Part shown: positions 1 through 9,564 of the stretch, in pieces
Numbering within the stretch: position 1 is the stretch's first letter
Layout of the letters: the number at the start of each line of letters is the position of its first letter
Assembly: GCF_000695255.1 (NCBI RefSeq)
Contig: NZ_JMIB01000003.1
Span: 1 to 64,000, forward strand
Origin: Photobacterium galatheae
GTDB lineage: Bacteria > Pseudomonadota > Gammaproteobacteria > Enterobacterales > Vibrionaceae
Direction: 5' to 3'
DNA: 64,000 bases
Notes under the pieces: model-generated
What the model saw: the letters and a program-made list of their open reading frames with translations, nothing else
Database searches by the model: none
Told to the model about the DNA's origin: nothing
Made by a program: the position numbers and the translations under genes

Positions 1-584
1 ACATCACACAGAAACATATAGATGTCCCATTGATACAAATCATTCACTTTGGATATCACCAGTCGGTAATGATGATTTTCCGAAAATGGAAAAACTTCGA
101 CTTCCGACTGTTTATGAAAACCAGTCATCTTAAACGACAGCAACGCAAACGCGCCTGCACCCACAAAAGCAAGCGGCCCCATCATCAGCCCGGCAATCAG
201 ACACACCCCAATACCGAAATAGGCCATGCCCCGGGTGGCTTTGTAGAAAATTTCCGGCACCCGTTCTGTTTTCTGAACAATGATCCCTTTCGGCGTAATT
301 TGGCCTTTGTAGTCATAGTCTACATCAAACAGGAAATAACTCACCGGAGAGAAAATTGCGACAGAACAAGCCCACATATAAAAAAAAATGACATAAGGGC
401 TTAAGTAGTAGAACAATCCATAAAGCAAAGTGAAGAATCCTGCCATAAACCACGGCATGAGATGCTTATCCTGAGAGCGAAGTACGCATTCCCACTCGTA
501 GATCACTTCCGCATCCAGTACTTGCTGCCGCTGCTGTGCCTGATAGGCTTCAGTGTATTCCGGTAAAGATACGGTCGTACTCAT
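1..584 (-). CDS. Predicted T6SS immunity-like membrane protein, partial (3' end outside window)
   Basis: The minus-strand frame is open from ATG at 584 to the window edge and gives about 194 residues. The N-terminus (MSTTVSLPEYTEAYQ) and the centre (DYDYKGQITPKGII, then MGPLAFVGAGAFALLSFK) are almost the same as in the neighbouring gene at 627-1328. The first membrane hairpin and the C-terminal part differ. Two hydrophobic hairpins are visible, so it is probably an inner-membrane protein. It lies 42 bp downstream of its paralogue and in the same direction as the VasX-like effector gene at 1325-5539. Membrane proteins encoded directly after pore-forming T6SS effectors are usually immunity proteins, so that role is inferred from position and topology only. 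No strong ribosome binding site is seen. Confidence 0.6.
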   Translation of the reverse strand, partial: MSTTVSLPEYTEAYQAQQRQQVLDAEVIYEWECVLRSQDKHLMPWFMAGFFTLLYGLFYYLSPYVIFFYMWACSVAIFSPVSYFLFDVDYDYKGQITPKGIIVQKTERVPEIFYKATRGMAYFGIGVCLIAGLMMGPLAFVGAGAFALLSFKMTGFHKQSEVEVFPFSENHHYRLVISKVNDLYQWDIYMFLCD

Positions 585-626
585 AATTATCTGTCGATAT
601 TTCTCATCCAAATCAATCAAACAAGT

Positions 627-1328
627 TCAATCTGAAAACTGAACATATCGTTTCAATATATTTTCTATTTCCGGAAAATCTGGTGAATGACACTGAAATC
701 CAAACCAATACATATTATATAAACTGGCGTCTTCTATCTCAGGAATATCACACATGAGCGAATAAATATCGTCTTGGTAAATTGTCTCTGCGTCAGAATA
801 CGTCTGTCGATACTTAGCGCTTTCAAAAAAAGGATAAACCAATTGCTGCGGTTGCTTATGAAACCCCGTCATTTTAAACGACAGCAACGCAAACGCACCC
901 GCCCCCACAAAAGCAAGGGGGCCCATCATCAGCCCGGCAATCAGACACACCCCAATGCCGAAATAGGCCATGCCTCGGGTCGCTTTATAGAAAATTTCCG
1001 GCACCCGTTCGGTTTTCTGAATGATGATCCCTTTGGGCGTGATTTGTCCTTTGTAGTCATAGTCTGCGTCAAATAGAAAATAATTAACAGGTATCATAAT
1101 CACCATGCTAATTACCCATAGATACAGAATATTGATATCTGGAGTCAAAAAATAAGCCCCTCCCCAAAATGTACTGACCATCCCCGCCACAATAAAAGAA
1201 CTATACGATTTAAAATGAGTTCTCAATTTACACTCCCATTCATGCACAACTTCCGCATCCAGTACTTGCTGACGCTGCTGGGCCTGATAAGCTTCGGTGT
1301 ACTCCGGTAAAGAAATGGTCGTGTTCAT
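627..1328 (-). CDS. Predicted T6SS immunity-like membrane protein
   Basis: A 233-residue protein with two hydrophobic hairpins at about residues 45-85 and 115-155, and a polar C-terminal domain of about 75 residues. Its ATG overlaps the TGA of the upstream effector gene as ATGA, so translation is probably coupled. The central GPLAFVGAGAFAL segment resembles GPTALIGAGGLGV in the membrane protein encoded after the second effector at 46-49.7 kb. That suggests one immunity family. By analogy with TsiV2, which protects against VasX, it may block a pore-forming toxin in the inner membrane. The function is inferred from gene order and topology, not from a family I can name with certainty. Confidence 0.65.
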   Translation of the reverse strand: MNTTISLPEYTEAYQAQQRQQVLDAEVVHEWECKLRTHFKSYSSFIVAGMVSTFWGGAYFLTPDINILYLWVISMVIMIPVNYFLFDADYDYKGQITPKGIIIQKTERVPEIFYKATRGMAYFGIGVCLIAGLMMGPLAFVGAGAFALLSFKMTGFHKQPQQLVYPFFESAKYRQTYSDAETIYQDDIYSLMCDIPEIEDASLYNMYWFGFQCHSPDFPEIENILKRYVQFSD

Positions 1329-4300
1329 AATTCCTCAATTTTCACTGAAAACAGTTGATGGCCGATCATATCGCTTGCTTTGCCATCTTTCATCACATCC
1401 GTCTCTGTTTTGAGTTGCGGGTGCAACTGATACTGATAATGTTGTGCCGTTTGCGCTGTCTCTGCAAAAGGGTTCCGGTTATTCACCGTTGCAAACACAC
1501 GGATCGTGTCGATTCGTTCAACCCAAATCGGAATATCCAGCACCAGCGCCGGCACCTTGTGTTCGTCATATTCCCAGTATCCCCGGGCGATATCCAGCGC
1601 GGTGAGCGGATAACTGAACGCATCAACTTTCATGACTTTGTGGTACCCCTCATACACTTCCCGCTCACGCAGCCCCGACACGGTGACGCCAACGGAGACA
1701 CACTGACCGGGGCGTTGCTGCGGAAACGTAATTTTCAGCTGTTGCTGAAAGGTATAGGGTAACGGCGCATAAGGCGACGCAACGGTGCCCGGCAGTTGCT
1801 TGAAACTTTTAACAGTGCCCTGAATCTGCGGCTGATTCAGAATTTGCAGCAGGGCCTGATATTCCGCGGTTGCCGTCCAGTCTCCTTGCGGTTCTTTCCC
1901 CCAGATACTTTTACGCAACCAGTTTTCCAGCGGTGATTTTTGCAGCATATTCAGGAGGACGGAGACCACCAGATAAGCGATCCCCAGCCAGAGCCAGGCG
2001 GCCACCATCCAGCCCTGAAGTACGGCTCCGATAGCCAGTCTATTAGCTGAAGATATCAATCCCCGAATGGCTAAAATTCCCCAGGTGAAGCCTTGTACAC
2101 CTAAGATCAAGCTTTTTGTATAGAGCAAACCTTTTTCCAAATTGAAGTCAGCTTTCCCGGCATCCAGAAAAGTCCGGTAGGCTTCCCAACCCGCAGCAAT
2201 CACACCCAGCATGCCGGTCATCACGGAGCGCTTCACATAGTTCTGGGCTATTGCTTTGACATCAATACCTTTCCCTGATGAAACAATTTGGTTTAACCTT
2301 TGATTAAGCAAAACAGAATGCTGCTTCACCCGCTCAAACGCCAGCCCGCGGAAGATCTCACTGGTGGCATGCATCAGCCAGGCGGTACTGAAGCCCACCA
2401 CATGAAGCTGGGTGCTGGCATCCACATTCGGTGTCGATGCCAGTATCTCTGCGACGGCAATCTGCTGTGCAACCACGTTGATGGCATTGAGAAACGCGAC
2501 CACAAAGTCCAGCCGGCCGATACGACTGAAGCCCTGACTGGCCCGGTCGACAAAGCCGTGATACGACCGCAGGTCTTGACCATTAAAGCTTTCGAACACC
2601 CCGGGAGCTTCCGTCACCATCTGGCCGACCCGGGCTTCCATTTTCTGTTGTTTCAGTTCAAGGCTGGCCCGGTTTGAGGAATCGGCTGGCATCCGCTTCA
2701 ATTGATTCTCCAGCGACTGCCATTCCAGCACCGCTCCCGTAAACCGTTGACGATAGGCGCGACTGGTGCCTTCAAAGGCCGGGTTCATGCCAATTTTCCC
2801 CTGAGAAACCTGCTCCAGACTCCAGGCCATGGCTGCAACATTGAATCCGGCCCGGAAGCCGGCTTTTCTCATCGCGATCCCCTGATAAGTCAGACATCCC
2901 CGCTGGAATCCCTGACCTGTCACCTTGTTTAACGCGCCAATCGCGCTCTCAATTAATCCGTCCAACGGCACCGCCATCGCCAACGTCAGATGATATAACC
3001 CGCTTTCACTCTTCAGGCCGTACCCCAGCACGCTGTTCAGACCGGCAACCACACCCGTCACAGGCACAGACTCCCGCTGCAAATCAATCACATCGCTTTC
3101 TTTCACCAGCTCATCTGTTTTGGCATAAAACTCTGCCGAGAAAAATGAGGAAGCCAGCGCCATCAGGTTATCCGGTTTTTCCTGAATCAGTGCGTCTGCC
3201 AGTTTCCGCTGCATCGTCTCATCGTGAGCGCTGCTGTTAAGCGCGGGCAGCAGTTCACCGAAGAGTTCCATCAGGTAACCCATGTGATCACTGTAAAGAA
3301 TATCCAGCCCCAGATGCATCGGCTCCGTGCCGAGTTTGGGTAACGCAGACAGCAAGCGATCGAACGCGCCGGGAATTGCAGCATAGGCGTGCGACTGTGA
3401 GGCCAGGTAATCTTTATAGAAGGCATCCAGATCGTCCCAGTTCACTTGCGAATGGGCTTTGCGCCTGTCGGTATAATCCTGAACATAATCCTCAACCCCG
3501 AAAAAGCCCATCCCTTCCAGAGTTGCCTGAGCCTTGAGGCTGGCCTGCCGGTAAGCTTCAAGATCCTTCAGGCGCTGAGGCATCATGTTATCTGAGCCTA
3601 ATTGCGGCAGATGGACTTTCTGGTACTCATATTCCAGACAGACATCCAGCGCGCTTTCAAACTCAACCCATTGTTCAGGCAGGATTTCCGGCATTTTATC
3701 TTTCGGGATCGGTACCCGAACCATCGAACGAATGGCTTCTGCCAGCACCACTTTGCGGTGCGTTGGCTCATCCGGCGTTGTCGTCAGCACCGGTTCCAGC
3801 AGTGCGAGATACAAATCGCTCAGATCGGCCAGCGGGTCGTCAAGCGCCACGATTTGCTGCGCATACGCTGAGGGCGCCTGATAGGTGTAACTGGCTAGCG
3901 TCTTCTTCGGGGGGATATGAATAAAATCGTTCGGTCGATCAACGTCGCCAGACAGCGGCGCACAGGTGCCGGCAAACCGCTCTTGCGCTTGCGCATTCAC
4001 ATCTGCGACATAACATTCCACCTGAGCAACATCAGTCCGGTGAGTTGCTGCGCCCGAAGTGTTCAAATTCACTTGCCGCAGCCAGCAATCCCGGGCTTCG
4101 GCATTGCCAAGATAATAATCACAGATGCGATCCGTCCACCGCTTCACGGCATACGCCAGATAGTACGGGCGATCCGACACACAAAGAATATGGGTTTTGG
4201 GCCGACCGGGCTCAGCTTTCTGACGTGCTTCAGCCGTTTGACCGATGACCCGGCGGAACTCACCCTGTTCAATTTTGTATTCTTCCAGCGTCCAGGTTTC

Positions 4301-5539
4301 AGAATCCGGGACCGGAGAAAGCGCATACAGCCAGCCATCACGCAGCTGACGCAAGGTATAAGGGGTATCATCTGCCTGAAAAATACCGCCGGAGAAGGTT
4401 TCCGTATCCGGAATGGGGTGTAACCCCTGTCCTTGCGCATTGCACGCATCCAGAGCATAGCGCACCGGGGAAAGCGCGGTAAACCGGCCGCCATCCGACT
4501 CGGCCACTTGCACCACCGGGAAATCTGCCCTCGTCTTTGACGGCTCAATCGCGAAAACACCTTCTCCCAGCAGCGCCGCCGAAACCGGGTAACTCACATC
4601 CTGCCCGTGGTTATAAATCCCGACCGGTTCAAGATAAAGCGAGCTGCCGATGGTGAGCTTCGTTTCCCGACCCCGCCAGTATGGATTCAGTGCCAGCAGG
4701 GTCTCCAGTGTGATTTGGTGCTGCTCGGCAATCTCAGATAACGTCTCTCCCTCAGCCACGGTGTGCTTTTGACGCTGCCCGCTATTTTCTGTCAGCGGGA
4801 TCATCTGGTGCATGTCCAGCCTGACGCCATGCGCTTGCAAAAATGCGGTGTCCATACTCTGAATTGCCTCATCAGACAAGGCTTCCCGGCTATAGAGCAG
4901 GTACTGATCCTGAATAACCTGACCGTTTCTTTGCCACAGTGCCAGAATGTATTCCAACGGGCGATCAACCGCCGGTTCCGGATACATGGCCTCCGGACGG
5001 CTTTGCGTCACCTGAAAACGGGGATAAGTGTCTCCCATGCAACGGAATTCGCTCACCAGCCGGCCTTCCAGAAAATGATAAAGATACCCTTCTGTCGGCA
5101 GCCCCAACTGCTCCCCCATCCGAATGGCAGGACGCACCGGGACAAAGGCTTCTTTCACAACCGCTGAACATGCGTCATGAGGTTCGACCGCATCAATCAC
5201 AAGCATCGATGAAGGATTGCTGTACCAGCGGACAGCCAGCGACTTTTCCTCCGCGGCTCTGACGTCACAGGCAACATACGTGTGATGACCCTGTGGTTTT
5301 TCATCCCATTGACGGATCGCCGCTTCTTCTTCTGTTTTTTTGAGTTGCAGAGATAAATAGGGGCTGACGTATTGTCGGAACGTTTCCATTCGGCAGGCAA
5401 ACGCAACAGTATAGCCAAAGCCCGGTGCCGGCTCGACATCCGGTACGGGTTCTGCCTTCGAGTTGCAGAGACGTTCGTCCAACGGCGGAAAAGCCGCATT
5501 CACATAGCGAACAGGAGGATGATTGTTTTTGAATGACAT
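1325..5539 (-). CDS. VasX-like (MIX-type) T6SS effector with LysM domain
   Basis: 1404 residues. An N-terminal region of about 250 residues is followed by a LysM peptidoglycan-binding motif at about 258-305 (HTVAEGETLSEIAEQH) and then a VasX N-terminal/MIX region (YTLRQLRDGWLY, about 394-405). A long helical middle follows. Several hydrophobic segments lie between about 840 and 1210, the last being the strongest, and the C-terminus is beta-rich. This matches type VI effectors that insert into the target inner membrane. The LysM could hold the protein at the cell wall of the prey or sort it during secretion; this is inference. ATG at 5539 has a good GGAG site. No hcp, vgrG or PAAR gene lies beside it, so it would be an orphan effector. 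Downstream are two likely immunity genes, the first overlapping by 4 bp. Confidence 0.8.
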   Translation of the reverse strand: MSFKNNHPPVRYVNAAFPPLDERLCNSKAEPVPDVEPAPGFGYTVAFACRMETFRQYVSPYLSLQLKKTEEEAAIRQWDEKPQGHHTYVACDVRAAEEKSLAVRWYSNPSSMLVIDAVEPHDACSAVVKEAFVPVRPAIRMGEQLGLPTEGYLYHFLEGRLVSEFRCMGDTYPRFQVTQSRPEAMYPEPAVDRPLEYILALWQRNGQVIQDQYLLYSREALSDEAIQSMDTAFLQAHGVRLDMHQMIPLTENSGQRQKHTVAEGETLSEIAEQHQITLETLLALNPYWRGRETKLTIGSSLYLEPVGIYNHGQDVSYPVSAALLGEGVFAIEPSKTRADFPVVQVAESDGGRFTALSPVRYALDACNAQGQGLHPIPDTETFSGGIFQADDTPYTLRQLRDGWLYALSPVPDSETWTLEEYKIEQGEFRRVIGQTAEARQKAEPGRPKTHILCVSDRPYYLAYAVKRWTDRICDYYLGNAEARDCWLRQVNLNTSGAATHRTDVAQVECYVADVNAQAQERFAGTCAPLSGDVDRPNDFIHIPPKKTLASYTYQAPSAYAQQIVALDDPLADLSDLYLALLEPVLTTTPDEPTHRKVVLAEAIRSMVRVPIPKDKMPEILPEQWVEFESALDVCLEYEYQKVHLPQLGSDNMMPQRLKDLEAYRQASLKAQATLEGMGFFGVEDYVQDYTDRRKAHSQVNWDDLDAFYKDYLASQSHAYAAIPGAFDRLLSALPKLGTEPMHLGLDILYSDHMGYLMELFGELLPALNSSAHDETMQRKLADALIQEKPDNLMALASSFFSAEFYAKTDELVKESDVIDLQRESVPVTGVVAGLNSVLGYGLKSESGLYHLTLAMAVPLDGLIESAIGALNKVTGQGFQRGCLTYQGIAMRKAGFRAGFNVAAMAWSLEQVSQGKIGMNPAFEGTSRAYRQRFTGAVLEWQSLENQLKRMPADSSNRASLELKQQKMEARVGQMVTEAPGVFESFNGQDLRSYHGFVDRASQGFSRIGRLDFVVAFLNAINVVAQQIAVAEILASTPNVDASTQLHVVGFSTAWLMHATSEIFRGLAFERVKQHSVLLNQRLNQIVSSGKGIDVKAIAQNYVKRSVMTGMLGVIAAGWEAYRTFLDAGKADFNLEKGLLYTKSLILGVQGFTWGILAIRGLISSANRLAIGAVLQGWMVAAWLWLGIAYLVVSVLLNMLQKSPLENWLRKSIWGKEPQGDWTATAEYQALLQILNQPQIQGTVKSFKQLPGTVASPYAPLPYTFQQQLKITFPQQRPGQCVSVGVTVSGLREREVYEGYHKVMKVDAFSYPLTALDIARGYWEYDEHKVPALVLDIPIWVERIDTIRVFATVNNRNPFAETAQTAQHYQYQLHPQLKTETDVMKDGKASDMIGHQLFSVKIEEL

Positions 5540-5620
5540 GGCAGTCTCCGTGAATCAGAAAGCCCGGTCATTGTAGGCATTCTGTCCATATGAGGCATCT
5601 GTCATATCCCCGGAACGGAC

Positions 5621-5654
5621 AGTCAAAATCACAGTTGACACTGTCATTTTGACT
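5621..5654. repeat. Inverted repeat upstream of effector gene
   Basis: Perfect 9-bp arms AGTCAAAAT (5621-5629) and ATTTTGACT (5646-5654) with a 16-bp spacer. It lies about 80-115 bp upstream of the VasX-like effector start, so it could be an operator for that gene. No regulator is assigned. Confidence 0.4.
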
Positions 5655-5773
5655 ATTTATGCGGTTATGAGTATTGCTTCGCAGGATAAGCTAGCCATTT
5701 TTCATCTGATTACACCTCGGGAAGCCGTATCAGCACATCATCACCAGCCGAAAACCACACTTTTGAAATCATT

Positions 5774-5797
5774 TGCCCGTCTCTTCCAAGACGGGCA
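5774..5797 (-). terminator. Stem-loop after cytochrome c peroxidase gene
   Basis: Perfect 9-bp stem TGCCCGTCT/AGACGGGCA with a 6-nt loop, 15 bp past the stop codon of the minus-strand cytochrome gene. The tract after the stem on the minus strand is A/T-mixed and not a clean T run, so it is a moderate intrinsic terminator candidate. Confidence 0.6.
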
Positions 5798-5811
5798 GCG
5801 ACAACATCTGA

Positions 5812-7179
5812 TCAGGGCGTTGTTCCTCCCGCATCCGGTGTCTCCTCAGGCGATGTCTCTTCAGGTGATGTTTCTTCCGGCAACGGTGGCGGGAACGGGT
5901 CGCTGAAGATCGGATTGGTCAGGAAGCCTTCATCGGTCAGGGTCTCCAGGAAAGCCACCAGCGCTTCTTTATCAGCCTGTGTCAGATTCATTCTTACAGG
6001 TCGGCCGAAACGATCCCGCAAATCCGGGCTGAGATTATTATGGTTATTGATACCACTGTTATAAAACTCAATCACCGACATCAAATCCGGCAAGTGTCCG
6101 TCATGGAAGTAAGGCGCACCCACCGCGATATTGCGGAGTGAACCGGTTTTAAAGAATCCGGCCAGATTCCCCCCCACACCCTGATCCGGGTCGTTATTAC
6201 TGACAGAGCCATTATTATGATTCCGGTCGAGCACAAAAGCCGTCGTGGTATGGCAACTGGTGCAGTTCAAATTATCGAACAAGTCCAATCCTCTGAGTTC
6301 CTGCTCGCTCAGCACCGGTTCCGGAACATGATTCAGCTCAGCCTGTACGGCCAGGTCAAATTTGGAACCATAACTCACCATGGCACGCATAAACTGAGAG
6401 ATGGCTTTCGAGATCCGGTCACTGGTGATCGCTTCATCCCCAAAGGCATCGGTAAATAACTGACCATAAAAACTGGTCTGCCCCAGCTTGGTTTCCAGAT
6501 CAAACAGATTCATCCCCATTTCTACCGGATCCTGAATCGGCATCAGGGTCTGGTCTTCCATCGTCGCAGCCCGCTCATCCCAGAAAAAACGACCGGGATC
6601 GTAGTAACGGGCATTACTCAGTCCCATAGAATTTCGTCCCGTGTGGCCCCCTTCAAAACCAGTGCTCAGCTGAGCCGGATCCGTAAAACCATGTGATTGC
6701 TGGTGGCACGAAGCACAGGCAACCGTATTATTTGCCGACAGACGAACGTCATAAAACAGAATTCGCCCCAGCTTCGCCACAGGGTTGCTCAGTTCGTTAT
6801 CCCGTGGCGTATTATCTTCCGTCGCGACACTTCGGAATCGAATATTATGAAACTCGGTACTGGAAATACTGGTGTAATAGATCGGTTGGCCGGCCACATA
6901 AGACTCATAATCCGGATTAGTTTCTGTATCCGGCAACGGCTGACCGTCGATATCGACTCTAGGTTCAGGTTCCGGATCGGGATCCGGTGTCGGGTCATCT
7001 CCTGGATTTTGGCCATCTCCCGGCCCGTCTCCCGGTGTTCCGCCCGGATTATCACCGGTCCCATCGCCGGGTACGGCGACCGGTGGCGTATTCGTATCCG
7101 ATGATGCATTGTCATCATCATGACATCCCGCAAGCGCTATCAATACGACTGCCCATAAAAAGACATATGTATGTTTCAT
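5812..7179 (-). CDS. Di-heme cytochrome c peroxidase family lipoprotein (CCP/MauG)
   Basis: About 455 residues from ATG at 7179, which has a GGGGTG ribosome site. An upstream in-frame start at 7206 would only add residues before the signal peptide. The signal peptide ends in a lipobox (LIALAGC), so the protein is predicted to be a lipoprotein facing the periplasm or cell surface. A low-complexity linker rich in Gly, Asp and Pro follows. The catalytic region has two heme c sites, CASCH and CTSCH, as expected for the CcpA/MauG family, which reduces hydrogen peroxide or performs other heme-based oxidations. The C-terminus repeats SPEET three times. It sits alone between two hairpins, so it is probably monocistronic. 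The exact substrate cannot be told from sequence. Confidence 0.88.
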   Translation of the reverse strand: MKHTYVFLWAVVLIALAGCHDDDNASSDTNTPPVAVPGDGTGDNPGGTPGDGPGDGQNPGDDPTPDPDPEPEPRVDIDGQPLPDTETNPDYESYVAGQPIYYTSISSTEFHNIRFRSVATEDNTPRDNELSNPVAKLGRILFYDVRLSANNTVACASCHQQSHGFTDPAQLSTGFEGGHTGRNSMGLSNARYYDPGRFFWDERAATMEDQTLMPIQDPVEMGMNLFDLETKLGQTSFYGQLFTDAFGDEAITSDRISKAISQFMRAMVSYGSKFDLAVQAELNHVPEPVLSEQELRGLDLFDNLNCTSCHTTTAFVLDRNHNNGSVSNNDPDQGVGGNLAGFFKTGSLRNIAVGAPYFHDGHLPDLMSVIEFYNSGINNHNNLSPDLRDRFGRPVRMNLTQADKEALVAFLETLTDEGFLTNPIFSDPFPPPLPEETSPEETSPEETPDAGGTTP

Positions 7180-7302
7180 GGTGACACCCCTGCCTAACCA
7201 CTGCATTTTTTCTTATTCGTCGAGGAAATCTGCGGTGTATGCCGCATAGTGAAAACAGTAGCAGTCGTGCGGGCGGGAAGTTTTCTGATTTTTAAGACCC
7301 AA

Positions 7303-7325
7303 AATCCCGGTCATTCACCGGGATT
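7303..7325. terminator. Bidirectional intrinsic terminator
   Basis: Perfect 9-bp stem AATCCCGGT/ACCGGGATT with a 5-nt loop. On the plus strand a run of six T follows after five bases. On the minus strand TTTT follows directly. It closes the minus-strand beta-helix lipoprotein gene. Confidence 0.75.
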
Positions 7326-7378
7326 AAGAGTTTTTTACCATATTTCACAGCACTTTTTTGGGCTGAAGGTATCCTGTG

Positions 7379-8506
7379 CTAGAAGCCCATCTCCGGCAAT
7401 GCAGGAAATGCACCCATACCATAAGCCGATCGGCTCTCGAAGAAAGTATTGCCAGTCGCGTAGTCCGCTTTATCCACTGGTGCCGGACCCACCACTTCAT
7501 TTTTATGGACCTTGAGCTTGTAGCCCCCGGCCGACGGCAAAGCCAGCAACTGATTCCCTGCCTGTCGATCCAACACAATCACATTGTTGTCCAATGTCAC
7601 GCGATTCTTTTTCGTCGCATCATAGGTCGCTTCCAGACCAAAGCCAATCAGCTGACGGTTGACAGAGTTCGGCCCCTGCTCAAGCACACTGTTCCGGATC
7701 ACCAGTTCCCCCCCGTTCGGGGTATCAACCAGACGGCTGTCATTGCCGTTTAGCGATGCGATTTCACTGTATTCAATCAGGGTATGCTGCGCCCGGCTCT
7801 TGATCTCATGTCCCTGATCTTTTGAACTGTAAAAACGGCTATACCGAATGCTCAGGCTATCGTTATTACTGTAAACCGCATGGGCTCGCCCCGCCTTACC
7901 CAGACGTTCAAAGCGACTGTGCTCAATCGTCAGGCTGCCCGTGCCAGGCGCCGACAAAATGCCTTGTTCACTGTCGTGAAAGTAAACCTGAGATAACACC
8001 AGATCGCGCCCCTGCTGACGCACGCAGGCACCATTCTGGTCCGGAACAGCAACCTGACTGCACTCGATATTTTCAATCCGGACCCCATCGCCATCAACAA
8101 TAAAAGTTGCCTTTCCCATCAGCTGCGCCCCGCGAAAGTGGGTTTTTCCGCTGCCCGTGACTGTCACATTATCCGGTTGGATCTTCAGACCGCGTGTATA
8201 AGTACCATTACCAATCACGACCGTACTGCCGGCCTGAATAGCCGCTTCTGCTTTTGCCAGATCGGTATAGGTGGTTCCGTCAACTTCAATCGTCTTATCC
8301 GGCGCTGTGTCTGCGGGCGGTTGAAGCGGGCCTGAGGTGTTCGATTCATCCGGCAGTACACTACTGGATTCATTCCCCACAATCGCAGGTTCCCTGTCCT
8401 GAACAGTAACTTCCGGTGATGAAGGACTGCCCCCGCCGCATCCAGCCAGCGTCAAAGTAACCAGAAACGCACAGCGTGTTTTCCATGGTGAAGATAGATT
8501 CTGCAT
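7379..8506 (-). CDS. Right-handed beta-helix repeat lipoprotein
   Basis: 375 residues. The signal peptide ends in a lipobox (TLTLAGC) and is followed by a Gly/Ser/Pro-rich linker to about residue 65. The rest has the short repeating strand pattern of right-handed parallel beta-helices (VIGNGTYTRGLKI, VRIENIECSQV, LTIEHSRFERLG, LSIRYSRFYSS, LVIRNSVLEQG). This fold is common in polysaccharide lyases and related carbohydrate-active proteins, including PL6-like enzymes. I cannot identify catalytic residues, so enzyme activity is not claimed. It is probably anchored in the outer membrane. The neighbouring lipoprotein peroxidase is in the same direction but separated by a terminator. Confidence 0.75.
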   Translation of the reverse strand: MQNLSSPWKTRCAFLVTLTLAGCGGGSPSSPEVTVQDREPAIVGNESSSVLPDESNTSGPLQPPADTAPDKTIEVDGTTYTDLAKAEAAIQAGSTVVIGNGTYTRGLKIQPDNVTVTGSGKTHFRGAQLMGKATFIVDGDGVRIENIECSQVAVPDQNGACVRQQGRDLVLSQVYFHDSEQGILSAPGTGSLTIEHSRFERLGKAGRAHAVYSNNDSLSIRYSRFYSSKDQGHEIKSRAQHTLIEYSEIASLNGNDSRLVDTPNGGELVIRNSVLEQGPNSVNRQLIGFGLEATYDATKKNRVTLDNNVIVLDRQAGNQLLALPSAGGYKLKVHKNEVVGPAPVDKADYATGNTFFESRSAYGMGAFPALPEMGF

Positions 8507-8887
8507 GTCGGTGATCGTTCTCTGTCAGCAAAAAAACGCATGCATTGTCAAAAATCGGCAAGCAATTTTTGTCAAATTCAGGTGAAAAATCGTCACGTTT
8601 ACCAAAAATAGAAACAAAGTTTGTGATTTTTATAGACTTTTTCACTTTTGAGAGAGTTATCAAATACGCGAAAGATTTGACCGCAAAAGGAATTTTTCTC
8701 GCATTCACATTTTGAAATCATGAAACCAGTGAATACCAATGAAAAAACAAAACGTTAGAGCACAAATCCCGTCAAACTCATTACACAACCAAACATTACA
8801 CCCCTAAACAATTTTTGACTTTGATCAATCAATGTGACATTTTGTTTTTAATTAAACGTTCAATCAAAAAAGAATTGGTGACTGATC
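8507..8887. promoter_or_regulatory. Divergent control region between beta-helix gene and betI
   Basis: This 381-bp AT-rich region holds no convincing gene. Near the beta-helix gene an inverted repeat CAAAAAT (8549-8555)/ATTTTTG (8565-8571) is visible. Near betI lies the BetI-type operator described separately. Promoters for both directions must lie here, but I cannot place the -10 and -35 boxes with confidence. Confidence 0.6.
8845..8870. promoter_or_regulatory. Predicted BetI operator
   Basis: A 26-bp imperfect palindrome centred at 8857/8858 with core AATTAAACGTTCAATC. Eleven of 13 base pairs match. It resembles the known Vibrio and E. coli BetI sites (ATTGAACGTTCAAT type) and lies just upstream of betI, so autorepression relieved by choline is expected. 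Confidence 0.8.
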
Positions 8888-9478
8888 ATGCCCAAAGTCG
8901 GAATGCCGGAAATCCGAAAACCACAACTCGTGGAAGCCACGATGGCAGCCATTGATGAAGTGGGTCTGGCAGGTGCGAGCGTGGCACTGATCAGCAGAAA
9001 GGCCGGTGTTTCACCAGGTATTATCAACCACTACTTCGGCGGGAAACATGGCCTGCTGGAAGAGACCATGCGCTCGGTGCTGCGTCAGCTCTCTCACACC
9101 GTGATGGAACATCTGGCGACTGTCGATAAGAAAGATGTCGCGGGCCGGATTAAAGCCATTGTGGCCGGGAACTTCGATGGCTATCAGGTGGATAACAAAG
9201 TGGTTAAAACTTGGTTAGCCTTCTGGGCTCAGGCCATGCACGACCCACAGCTGCACCGCCTGCAGCGTGTGAACGAAAAACGCCTGCTGTCCCATTTACG
9301 GCACGAACTGAAGCAAGTCCTGCCAACCGAGAAAGCCATGTTTGTGGCTCAGGGGACAGCAGCACTGATCGATGGGATCTGGCTTCGCGGTGCACTCACA
9401 CCGGGCGGGATCAGCCCTGCACAGGCCCAAGCCATCATTACCGATTATCTGGAAAAGCAACTGACCACGCATGGGTAA
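8888..9478 (+). CDS. betI: Choline-responsive TetR-family repressor BetI
   Basis: 196 residues, the usual BetI length. The N-terminal helix-turn-helix (about residues 27-55, [21 protein letters not shown]) is the typical BetI form, and the C-terminal half is the ligand domain. BetI represses the betaine synthesis operon and releases DNA when choline is present. It is the first gene of betI-betB-betA-choXWV, all on the plus strand, with a matching operator 20-40 bp upstream. The start has a GGTGA-like site 8 bp upstream. Confidence 0.95.
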   Translation: MPKVGMPEIRKPQLVEATMAAIDEVGLAGASVALISRKAGVSPGIINHYFGGKHGLLEETMRSVLRQLSHTVMEHLATVDKKDVAGRIKAIVAGNFDGYQVDNKVVKTWLAFWAQAMHDPQLHRLQRVNEKRLLSHLRHELKQVLPTEKAMFVAQGTAALIDGIWLRGALTPGGISPAQAQAIITDYLEKQLTTHG

Positions 9479-9564
9479 CACCAGCATTTTCCAAACGAAC
9501 AGACCCGATTCACTCTGGGGGCTGGTGAGACAACATCAGCCACGACACAGGAGCACAAAGCAGT

